Positions 17,759-26,034 of a stretch of DNA of 64,000 bases are shown in pieces. Position numbers and translations under genes: made by a program. A model generated the notes under the pieces. That model saw only the letters and a program-made list of their open reading frames with translations. It made no database searches and was not told the origin of the DNA. Every line of letters starts with the position of its first letter. Position 1 is the first letter of the stretch. The stretch comes from Acidobacteriota bacterium (GTDB taxonomy: Bacteria > Acidobacteriota > Thermoanaerobaculia > Multivoradales > Multivoraceae): positions 381,696 to 445,695 of the forward strand of contig WTGQ01000002.1 of assembly GCA_011525365.1 (NCBI GenBank), given 5' to 3'.

Positions 17759-18001
17759 ATGGACCCTCACTTCCTCGAAGACCTCGAGTACTGGACCCGC
17801 ACGGATCGCCGGCGAGTTCTGCGTGCGCTGAAGCTGGTGGAGGCCACGATCCGCGACCCCTTTGAAGGTCCGGGCAAGCCCGAGCCCCTTCGCGGGAAGC
17901 TCGCCGGCAAGTGGTCCCGGAGAATCGACCAGGAGCATCGCCTGGTCTACGCGGTCGAAGGTGAACGAGTCTTCTTTCTGGCCGCTCGTCATCACTACTG
18001 A
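17759..18001 (+). CDS. yoeB: YoeB-family toxin
   Basis: MDPHFLEDLEYWTRTDRRRVLRALKLVE...EPLRGKLAGKWSRRIDQEHRLVYAVEG...ARHHY. Confidence 0.87.
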   Translation: MDPHFLEDLEYWTRTDRRRVLRALKLVEATIRDPFEGPGKPEPLRGKLAGKWSRRIDQEHRLVYAVEGERVFFLAARHHY

Positions 18002-18023
18002 CATTCATGACCGGAGACGCCCC

Positions 18024-19139
18024 ATGAAGATCGACGATCTCTGCATCACCCTCTTTGCCTGGAAGGACATCCCGCCCCACTCCTACCTGGGCCGGGGTCC
18101 GTTCGACCCGGCGGGCAAACCGAACCGGGACGGTGAACTCGCCCTCGTGACGATCCGCACGGACGACGGCCTCGAAGGCCATTCCTTCCTCGGCATGGGA
18201 GCGAGCATCGCGGCGCAGCCGCTGCTGCGGATGCTCAAGCCGATCGTCATGGGGCGCGATCCACTGGCCAGGGAGCAGCTCTACCAGGAGATGCTGGAGC
18301 GGCGGCTGGTGGTTCAGCCATGGGTCGTCGGCGCCGTCGACGTGGCGCTCTGGGATCTTGCCGGCAAAGCGGTGGGGGAGCCGATCCACCGGCTGCTCGG
18401 CACCTACCGGGAGAAGCTGCCCGCGTACGCCAGCTCCGAGCAGCAGCCAAGCGTCGAGGCCTACGTCGAGCAGGCGCTCTCGTACCAGGGCAATGGCTGG
18501 CAGGGCTACAAGATCCACCCGTTCCGCGTCTGGCGCGACGACATGGAGATCTGCCGCGCCGTGCGGAAGGCCTTAGGTGACGGCTTCCCGCTAATGCTCG
18601 ACTCGACCTGGGGCTACGACTATCCGTCGGCGCTGCGGGTCGGCAAGCTGGTCGAAGAACTCGACTTCGAGTGGTACGAGGACCCGCTCGGCGATCAGGA
18701 CATCTACAACTACACGAAGCTACGGCGGCAGCTCCGCATCCCGATCCTGGCGACCGAGTTTCCCGGCGCCTGGTACGACTCGTTCGCGCCGTGGATCTAC
18801 AACCAGGCGACGGACTATCTGCGCGGCGACGTCGCGCTCAAGGGCGGCATCACCGGCTGTCTCAAAACGGCCCACCTGGCGGAAGGCTTCGGGATGAACT
18901 TCGAGATCCACCACGGCGGCAACTCGCTGAACAACGTCGCGCACCTTCACATCAGTGCGGCGATCCGCAACTGCGAGTGGTTCGAGGTCCTGCTCCCCGC
19001 CGGAGCGCAGAAGTACGGCCTGGTCGAGGACATCGAAGTCGACGCCGAGGGCTACGTCCACGCCCCGATGGGGCCGGGCCTCGGCGTCGAGATCGACTTC
19101 GACCTGATCGAGCGCAACAAGATCGCCGAACTGCGCTAA
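18024..19139 (+). CDS. Mandelate racemase/muconate lactonizing enzyme family protein
   Basis: Start MKIDDLCITLFAWKD; enolase-superfamily layout with DSTWGYDYPSA and WYEDPL. Confidence 0.82.
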   Translation: MKIDDLCITLFAWKDIPPHSYLGRGPFDPAGKPNRDGELALVTIRTDDGLEGHSFLGMGASIAAQPLLRMLKPIVMGRDPLAREQLYQEMLERRLVVQPWVVGAVDVALWDLAGKAVGEPIHRLLGTYREKLPAYASSEQQPSVEAYVEQALSYQGNGWQGYKIHPFRVWRDDMEICRAVRKALGDGFPLMLDSTWGYDYPSALRVGKLVEELDFEWYEDPLGDQDIYNYTKLRRQLRIPILATEFPGAWYDSFAPWIYNQATDYLRGDVALKGGITGCLKTAHLAEGFGMNFEIHHGGNSLNNVAHLHISAAIRNCEWFEVLLPAGAQKYGLVEDIEVDAEGYVHAPMGPGLGVEIDFDLIERNKIAELR

Positions 19140-19143
19140 ACCA

Positions 19144-19169
19144 CTGGGTGCGCCGGCCTTCTGGCCGGC
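19144..19169. repeat. Intergenic TTCT-loop hairpin, copy B
   Basis: ctgggtgc then gccggcc-ttct-ggccggc (19152-19169), followed by gccgcgaagcggc. Confidence 0.78.
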
Positions 19170-19205
19170 ATCAGACGCGAGCCGCGAAGCGGCGAGCCAG
19201 TGTTC

Positions 19206-19934
19206 CTACTCCCCCTTCAACTCCATCTTCAGCCAGGAAACCAGCGCCGGCTCGAGGTCCGCGTTCTTCGCGAACATCGGCAGGCCGTGCTCGGGGCCGT
19301 CGTAGATCTTCGCCGTCGAGTTGGGGTGCTTCGAGCCCTTGACGGCACCCTTGAGCTGCTTGTCGACGCCGGCCGTGATCGTGTCGCCGGTCGCCGCGGC
19401 GGCGAAGACCGCGAGGTCGGACCTGGCGGCCATGTTCGCCACGGCTGCCTCGCTCGGCGGCCCGGACAGTAGCATCAGCGCCTTGACCGGCCGCCGCGCG
19501 GCCAGGTCGGCCGTCAGCATCGCGCCGCAACTGGCGCCGCCGGCCGCCACGCGTGAGGCGTCCACACCGTCCTGCTTGACGAGATAGTCGAACGCCATGT
19601 CGACGTCCCCCGCCGCCGTCTGCAGGAACGGCATGAATCCGCCCGCCTCGCGAGGGCCGGCACCGCCGCTCTCGCCGAAGCCGCGCAGGTCCATCGTCAG
19701 CACGTGCACGCCCGCATCGACGAGCTGCGACGCGATGCCTGACCACGACTTTCGGTCCATGTTGCACTGGTGGATCAGAAGCATCGCCGGGCCAGGCTTG
19801 CCGGGCGACATGTAGGTCGCCTTGAGCATCGTGCCGTCGGAGGCCTTGAGATCGACGTCCATCGATCCGGCCGCGGCCGGCATGGCCGCGAGCGCCAGGA
19901 GCGCCGCCGCAAGAAGGGAAGTGGTGTACCGCAT
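19206..19934 (-). CDS. Secreted alpha/beta hydrolase
   Basis: 242 aa, signal peptide, GGASCGAM nucleophile elbow-like, GPEHGL. Confidence 0.75.
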   Translation of the reverse strand: MRYTTSLLAAALLALAAMPAAAGSMDVDLKASDGTMLKATYMSPGKPGPAMLLIHQCNMDRKSWSGIASQLVDAGVHVLTMDLRGFGESGGAGPREAGGFMPFLQTAAGDVDMAFDYLVKQDGVDASRVAAGGASCGAMLTADLAARRPVKALMLLSGPPSEAAVANMAARSDLAVFAAAATGDTITAGVDKQLKGAVKGSKHPNSTAKIYDGPEHGLPMFAKNADLEPALVSWLKMELKGE

Positions 19935-20025
19935 GAGTGTCTCCTCTCGGTCGGATGCGGCTGCGCGCCGCTGGTCCGGGCGTGCCGGTTCCTCGGGTTG
20001 TGTCGTGAATGCGACGCGGACTCTA

Positions 20026-20865
20026 CTACCGCGGGACCAACGCCACGATCCGCACCGGCGCGCCGGTACCGCCCTCGATCTTCATCGGCAGTGCCATCAG
20101 CAGGAAGCCGGTCTCCGGTACTTCGGACAGGTCGCCGACGTTCTCCAGGTTGGGGATGCCGGCGGCGCCACCGATCTGGTGGACGATGAAGTCGGTCGAC
20201 TGGCCGTAGTCGATGCTGGCCGTGTCGATGCCGAGCAGGCCGATGCCGCGGTCCTCGATCAGCAGGCGCGCTGCCTCCTCGCCGACGCCGGGGAAGTGGA
20301 GGTTGCTGGCGTCGCCGGGGGTGTCGTCGCCGAGGTAGGCGAGGGCGTCGGGCCAGCGGGCGGACCAGCCCGTGCGGATGAGGACCGCCACGCCGGCCGG
20401 CACCGCGCCGTGCCGGTCTTCCCAGGCCAGGACGTCGGCCGCGGTCACTAGGTAGTCGGGGTCGGCCGCGGCCGATTCGCTGACGTCGACGACGATGCCG
20501 GGCAGGATCAAGCGGTCAAGCGGGATCGACGCGACGTCGTCGCCGCCTTCGGCGAAGTGGACGGGTGCGTCGAGATGGGTGCCGCCGTGCTCGGCGGTCG
20601 CGAATTCTTTGGCGGCGTAGAAGTAGCCTGCCTCCGTCATGCCCTCGGCGAGCGTTTCGAGCGCGAAGCCCTTGGTGTCCGTGGGCCAGTAGAGGGTGTT
20701 GCCGCCGTAGGCGTGGCTCAGATCGATCATCCGCCAGTTGGTGACGTCTTCCACGCCGAGCGGACTTGCCGCCTCCTCGGGCGGCGGGGCTGCGCAGGCG
20801 GCGAGCAACACTCCGCCTGCGAGAAAGGAGAGCAGGGAAGCGATCTGAGTTCTTCTTCGGGTCAT
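20026..20865 (-). CDS. Cyclase family (kynurenine formamidase-like) lipoprotein
   Basis: 279 aa; lipobox LLAAC; DLSHAYGGNTLYWP, HGGTHLDAPVHF. Confidence 0.82.
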   Translation of the reverse strand: MTRRRTQIASLLSFLAGGVLLAACAAPPPEEAASPLGVEDVTNWRMIDLSHAYGGNTLYWPTDTKGFALETLAEGMTEAGYFYAAKEFATAEHGGTHLDAPVHFAEGGDDVASIPLDRLILPGIVVDVSESAAADPDYLVTAADVLAWEDRHGAVPAGVAVLIRTGWSARWPDALAYLGDDTPGDASNLHFPGVGEEAARLLIEDRGIGLLGIDTASIDYGQSTDFIVHQIGGAAGIPNLENVGDLSEVPETGFLLMALPMKIEGGTGAPVRIVALVPR

Positions 20866-20881
20866 GGCCTTCTCCTCGGCG

Positions 20882-22069
20882 CTAGCCCTCGAGCAGCTCG
20901 ATCATCTCGTTGATCTTCGCGAGCGTCTCGGTCAGTTGGATGCGGTGCTCCTCGGACTCGACCTCCTCGAGGGCTTCCATCCGCCGCTGGCGGCGGTCAA
21001 GGGCGATGTCGAGCGCGGTCTGGCCCTGCAGGGTCTTCGCGCCGGTGTCGACCCCGTGCTCCATCAGCAGGCGGGCGCCGTCGACCATGCCGTAGAGGCT
21101 TGCCCAGTGAAGCATGTTGTAGCCCTCGTCGTCCGTGGACTCGGGATCCAGGCCTCGCTCGAGGAACTCCCGCAACAGCTCGACGTCCTCCCGCAGGATG
21201 ACCGGGCGGGCGAGTTGGAAGCGACCCCCCTGTTCCCCGGAAGGGTCGGCGCCAGCATCCAGGAGGGTGCGGAGGCAGCTTCTGTCTGCGAGCCGGTGGG
21301 AGCGCATCAGAGCCACCCAGAGCGGTGAGGCGCCGTCCGGGTCCGGCCGGCTGGCCGCCTCGGGGTCGTCGGCAAGGGCGGCCTTCAGTTCATCGCAGCG
21401 GCCGAGGCCGGCAAGGTCCGCCGTGGAGATCATCGGGTCGTTCGCCAGCGCGAGGTCGATCTGGGCGTTCTGCCGGACGCTGGGCGAGATCAGGATCAGC
21501 GACAGGGGCGTCTGGCCGTTCTCGAACGGTTCGACAAGCAGGTCCGGCCGCTCGGGGAGCGCCCTCTCCAGGTCCTCCACCGGCCGCGAGACGACGAAGT
21601 GGCGACGGAACGCATCGTCGTCGAGGAACGAGAGCGAAGCGTCGAACGCCGATTCGCCTGCGATCATCGCCTCGAGGTAGTCGACGTAGGTCTCCCGGCT
21701 CTGGACGCCGACGATCCGGTCCTGCTCTTCGCCGTCCCGGAAGAAGAGGACGTGCGGCACGCCGTTGACCCGCAGCCCCCGGTAGATGTCGGGCGACTCG
21801 TCGATGTCGAGCTTGCCGATCTTCGCCCGTCCCGCCATCTCCGGCGCCAGGCTCTCGACGATCGGGTCGACCACCTTGCACGGGACGCACCAGGTGGCGG
21901 TGAAGTCCACCAGAACGGGCACGTCGGCCAGGTAGACCTCCTGCTCGAAGTTGTCGCTGTTCAGCAGGACGACCTGGGCGCCGGGGTCGGCGGTTCCGGT
22001 CGGGTCGCCGCCGCCGCACGCCGCCAGGGCGCCTGAGAGCAGGCCGCCGAGGTAGAAACGAGCTTTCAT
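20882..22069 (-). CDS. Thioredoxin-ankyrin fusion lipoprotein
   Basis: 395 aa; lipobox GALAAC; FTATWCVPCKVVDP; C-terminal ankyrin repeats (DDEGYNMLHWASLYG). Confidence 0.82.
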   Translation of the reverse strand: MKARFYLGGLLSGALAACGGGDPTGTADPGAQVVLLNSDNFEQEVYLADVPVLVDFTATWCVPCKVVDPIVESLAPEMAGRAKIGKLDIDESPDIYRGLRVNGVPHVLFFRDGEEQDRIVGVQSRETYVDYLEAMIAGESAFDASLSFLDDDAFRRHFVVSRPVEDLERALPERPDLLVEPFENGQTPLSLILISPSVRQNAQIDLALANDPMISTADLAGLGRCDELKAALADDPEAASRPDPDGASPLWVALMRSHRLADRSCLRTLLDAGADPSGEQGGRFQLARPVILREDVELLREFLERGLDPESTDDEGYNMLHWASLYGMVDGARLLMEHGVDTGAKTLQGQTALDIALDRRQRRMEALEEVESEEHRIQLTETLAKINEMIELLEG

Positions 22070-22084
22070 TGCGGCACCTCCTGG

Positions 22085-23131
22085 TTACAAGGCCAGAGCC
22101 GTCGAGAAGTCCGGCACTCCCTCCCAGCGCCCCGGGTCGCCGGCCCGCATCACGGCGATCGTCTTGATCGCCTCCGGGTTCGCGATGCCGTGGGGCATCT
22201 CGCCCGTGAGCACCCGGATCACGTTCTCGGCCTGGCGGATCGGGCACTCGCCCAGGAACACCGGCGAGAAGCCGGCGATGTGCGGGGTCACGATGCAGTT
22301 GGGGAGTTTCAGCAGCGGATCGTCCGGGTCGATCGGTTCCTTCTCGGTGACGTCGAGCGCGGCGGCCTCGATCTGGCCGTCCGCGAGCGCTTCGGCCAGG
22401 GCCGCACCGTCGACGATCTTTCCACGCGCCGCGTTGACCAGAAGCGCCGTCGGCTTCATCAGCGCCAGCGTGTCGCTGTTGATCAGGTGGTGCGTCTCCT
22501 CCGTCATCGAGCAGTGGATCGTCACGTAGTCGGCCTCGGCGAGCAGCTCCTCGAGAGGCACGATCCGGACGCCGTAGAGGTCGGCCGCGACCTGGTCGAC
22601 GTACGGGTCGGCGGCGATGATCCGGGCCGGACCGAAGCCGCGGACGCGGGTGGCGAAGGCGCGGCCGATGTTGCCGAAGCCGATGATGCCGACGGTGTGG
22701 CCGGCGATCCGCCGGGCGCTGGTGAGGAGCCCGATCATCGATTCCCGGTGGCCCCAGCGGCCCTCGCGGGTCGTGCCGGCGGCGTCGACCACGCACCGGG
22801 TCAGCGCGAGCATCAGCGCCATCGCGTGGTCCGCCACTTCGGTCGTGTTCGACCCGGGCACGTTCGTCGCCAGGATGCCGAGTTCGGTGGCGGCGTCGAG
22901 GTCGATCGAGTCGACGCCGACACCCAGCCGGCTGACCACCTTGAGCTTCGGACAGCGCTCGAGCACGGAGCGCGACGTCAGTGGCATGACGCCGATCAGG
23001 GCGCCGTCGGCGTCGGACAGCAGGTCGGCGAGGTCGTCCTCGCTCCGGCAGACACCCTCCACGACCTCGAAGCCCTGTTCCTCGATCAGGTCCCGGCGGT
23101 TGAAGGGGTTCCGCTGCATCGCTACTTTCAC
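22085..23131 (-). CDS. D-3-phosphoglycerate dehydrogenase-like 2-hydroxyacid dehydrogenase
   Basis: VKVAMQRNPFNRRDLIEEQG...GHTVGIIGFGNIGRAFATRVRGFG...PHIAGF; GTG start at 23131. Confidence 0.85.
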   Translation of the reverse strand: MKVAMQRNPFNRRDLIEEQGFEVVEGVCRSEDDLADLLSDADGALIGVMPLTSRSVLERCPKLKVVSRLGVGVDSIDLDAATELGILATNVPGSNTTEVADHAMALMLALTRCVVDAAGTTREGRWGHRESMIGLLTSARRIAGHTVGIIGFGNIGRAFATRVRGFGPARIIAADPYVDQVAADLYGVRIVPLEELLAEADYVTIHCSMTEETHHLINSDTLALMKPTALLVNAARGKIVDGAALAEALADGQIEAAALDVTEKEPIDPDDPLLKLPNCIVTPHIAGFSPVFLGECPIRQAENVIRVLTGEMPHGIANPEAIKTIAVMRAGDPGRWEGVPDFSTALAL

Positions 23132-23163
23132 GTTCCGCTCCTTGTCCGGCTTGTGCTGGCAGG

Positions 23164-23943
23164 TTAGACCACGGGACAGAGCCCGCCGTCCAGGTTGATC
23201 GCCGTTCCGGTGATGTAGGCGCCGCGTTCCGAGACCAGGAACGCGATCAGGTCGGCGTACTCCTCGGCCTCGCCGACGCGGCCCAGGGGGACCCGCTTGC
23301 CCATCGCCTCGTAGACCGACTCGACGTCGACGCCCTGGCCTTCCGCCCGGCGCACCCACTGCTCACTCTTGATCAGGCCGATGCAGATCGTGTTGACGCG
23401 GATGTTGTCGGCGGCGAGTTCGTTGGCGAGCGACTTGGTCAGGTTGATGCCGGCGGCCCGGGTGACGCTGGTCGGCAGCGCCCGCGCCGGCGCCGCCTTG
23501 CCGCCGCCGATCGTCGCGTTGACGATCGCGCCCCCGCCGCGCCCGCGCATCGAGGGGACGACGCCGCGGCAGAACCGCACCGCACCCATCACCTTGAGTT
23601 CGATGTCGGCCATCCAGGCGTCGTCGCCCAGCGCCTCGAGGCCCTGGGCGGCCGAGGCGCCGGCGTTATTGACCAGAATGTCGACGCCGCCGAACTCGGC
23701 CGTCGCCGCGTCGATGAAGCGGTCGACGTCGCTGGCTGAGGTGACATCGGCGGGCTGGGCGAACACGTCGCCGCCGCCGACAGCGCGCAGCTCGTCCGCG
23801 GCCCGCTCCAGGTTCTCCACCCGCCGCGCGCAGATGGCAACGCGGGCCCCCTCGCTGACGAGTCGACGCGCGGTCGCCAACCCCATCCCATCGCTGCCGC
23901 CGGTGACGATCGCCACCTTGCCGTCAAGACCAAGTTCGAGCAT
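23164..23943 (-). CDS. Short-chain dehydrogenase/reductase
   Basis: MLELGLDGKVAIVTGGSDGMGLATAR...NNAG. Confidence 0.88.
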   Translation of the reverse strand: MLELGLDGKVAIVTGGSDGMGLATARRLVSEGARVAICARRVENLERAADELRAVGGGDVFAQPADVTSASDVDRFIDAATAEFGGVDILVNNAGASAAQGLEALGDDAWMADIELKVMGAVRFCRGVVPSMRGRGGGAIVNATIGGGKAAPARALPTSVTRAAGINLTKSLANELAADNIRVNTICIGLIKSEQWVRRAEGQGVDVESVYEAMGKRVPLGRVGEAEEYADLIAFLVSERGAYITGTAINLDGGLCPVV

Positions 23944-24018
23944 CCGTTCCGTCCTTCGAGTTATCCGGGTGAAGCGCGAGTGTGCCTGCCCGGGGCCAAC
24001 CCGTGCAAGCTCTGCCCA

Positions 24019-24156
24019 CTGGGTGCGCGGGTCTGACATCCGACCGCCCGAGACGGGCGCTCGGACTGTGACGCGGCTGGCGCGGGGACGCGCCAGCCGG
24101 GTTCTGACCCGCTGCCGCCGCAGGCGGCCAGAAGGCGCCGCCGCGAAGCGGCGACC
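24019..24156. repeat. Mosaic hairpin cassette, copy C (degenerate)
   Basis: ctgggtgcgcgggtc; cgcccg-aga-cgggcg; ggctggcgcg-ggga-cgcgccagcc (24075-24098); gccgccgcaggcggc; gccgccgcgaagcggc. Confidence 0.6.
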
Positions 24157-25824
24157 TCAGCCGGCAGCCCGTGCCGCGGCTCCCCGCAACGGGGCCACCA
24201 CCTCCTCGAACCGCGAATCCGCCCGCAACGCCGCCAGGTCGGCATCGTTCTCGATCCAGCTCAGGTGCGGATAACCGTGCGTGATCGCCGATTCCAGGTA
24301 CCGCAGGCCGCCTTCCGCATCACCGCATACGCACGCCACGCAGGCGAGGTTGTAGAGCGCCACGGCATCCTGCGGATCCAGGGCCTCCGCCCGCGCGGCC
24401 CACTCCAGGGCCTCGCCGGCCTGACCGTTACGGGCAAGGGAGACCGCGCCCATGTAGATCGCGCGCTGGTCGTCGGGGTAGCGCAGCAGGCGCCTTTGCA
24501 CCCTGGCCATCGTGAGTTCCTGGAGTCGGGTCGCTTCGGTCTTCCGGCCCAGCGTCGAGAGAGCCGAGGCGCAGATGGAGCAGGGGGCGTAAGCCGTCGG
24601 ATCAGCCTCGATCGCCCGGAAGAAGAACGTGACCGCTTCCTCCATCTGACCCTGGGAGAAGCGGTGACGGGCGAAGTTGTGGTTCGCCTCGAAGCTCAGC
24701 GGATCGAGTTCCAGGGCGCGCCGGAAGTGGACTTCGGCCTCCTCCAGCCGGCCGTTCGTGCTGAGGGTCATCGCCCTTGCCGAGTGCGCCTCCGCGACTT
24801 CCGGCGCCAGTTCCAGGGCCCGCGAACTCGACTCGTCGGCGAGCCGCAGGTTCTCCGCGCTCGGCTCGTGGAACAGGTAGAGATACGCGGAGCAGTGGGC
24901 GGACGCCGCGTGGGCCAGGGCGTACTCGGGATCGAGCTGGATCGCCTCCGCGAACAGCCGCCGCGCCTCGTAGTAGGTCTTCTTGCGCGCCTGGTGGTAG
25001 AGACTGCGGCCCCGCAGGTAGAGGTCGTAGGCCTGGCTCGACGCGGTGCGCCGCGCCTCGTGCCGCGGCGCATCCGGCGCCAGGCGCAGTTCCAGGGTCT
25101 CGGCGATGAGGGTCGCCGTCTGGTCCTGCAAGGCGAAGACCTGCTGCGAGTGCCGCTGCCACTGCTCCGACCAGACCTGAAGCCCGGTCCGCGCGTCGGT
25201 CACTTCGACGCCGATGCGCAGTTCGTCACCCTCCTTGCGGACCGTGCCCTCCAGCACCAGGTCGGCGCCGATCTGCCGCCCGACTTCGCGGGGGTCGGCC
25301 AGCGCGTCGTACTGGAAGGACACGCCGCGGGCGGCGACCCGGAGGCCGACGACGTGCGCGAGGCGGTGGAGGATCTCCTCGGCCATCCCCTCGCAGAGGT
25401 GAGCCTGATCGCGCTGCGGGCTGCGGTCGGCGAACGGCAGGACGGCGATCGAGATCCTCCGCTCTTCCTCCGGCGGCGAGTCCGGGACCGCGGAGGCGCC
25501 GTCCGGCGCGGCCAGGTCCTCGATCACCGGGCCGACGAAGCGGAATCCGCGCCCGTAGACGGTGGTGATCCAGTCGGCGCTGCCGCCGCCGGCTCGGAGG
25601 ACCTTGCGCACCTCGCTGACCGCGCGGCTAATCGCCGCTTCCGACACGTAGGCGTCGTGCCAGATGTTCCGCAGCAGCTCTTCCTTGGACACGACCCGGT
25701 CCCGGTTGGCGACCAGGAAGGCCAGCAATTCGAACACTTTCGGCTGAAGCTGGCGCGGCTGTCCGGCCACCTCGAGGCCGTACTGCTCGGGCTTCAGCAC
25801 GAAGGGACCGAAGTAGAAGATCAC
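24157..25824 (-). CDS. Winged-helix (OmpR/CadC-type) regulator with TPR repeats
   Basis: 555 aa; FGPFVLKPEQYGLEVAGQPRQLQPKVFELLAFLVANRDRVVSKEELL; TPR-like C-terminal half. Confidence 0.85.
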   Translation of the reverse strand: MIFYFGPFVLKPEQYGLEVAGQPRQLQPKVFELLAFLVANRDRVVSKEELLRNIWHDAYVSEAAISRAVSEVRKVLRAGGGSADWITTVYGRGFRFVGPVIEDLAAPDGASAVPDSPPEEERRISIAVLPFADRSPQRDQAHLCEGMAEEILHRLAHVVGLRVAARGVSFQYDALADPREVGRQIGADLVLEGTVRKEGDELRIGVEVTDARTGLQVWSEQWQRHSQQVFALQDQTATLIAETLELRLAPDAPRHEARRTASSQAYDLYLRGRSLYHQARKKTYYEARRLFAEAIQLDPEYALAHAASAHCSAYLYLFHEPSAENLRLADESSSRALELAPEVAEAHSARAMTLSTNGRLEEAEVHFRRALELDPLSFEANHNFARHRFSQGQMEEAVTFFFRAIEADPTAYAPCSICASALSTLGRKTEATRLQELTMARVQRRLLRYPDDQRAIYMGAVSLARNGQAGEALEWAARAEALDPQDAVALYNLACVACVCGDAEGGLRYLESAITHGYPHLSWIENDADLAALRADSRFEEVVAPLRGAAARAAG

Positions 25825-26034
25825 CGACGGATCCTAACGGACGGGCTCACGTTCCGGTTGCTTACCGCTTCAAGTCCGATCAACTTCGGCTGACGTTTGG
25901 ATCAAGCTATCGGGCATGGCCTGCCCGTAGCCTGTCCTTGCCGTTTGAAGTGTGCCCGGTAAGCGGGGTCGGAAGACCTCCGGCGGGGCAGCTTCAGGAT
26001 CGCGAAGGCCAGGAACCGGAAGGGAGCAAGCGAC

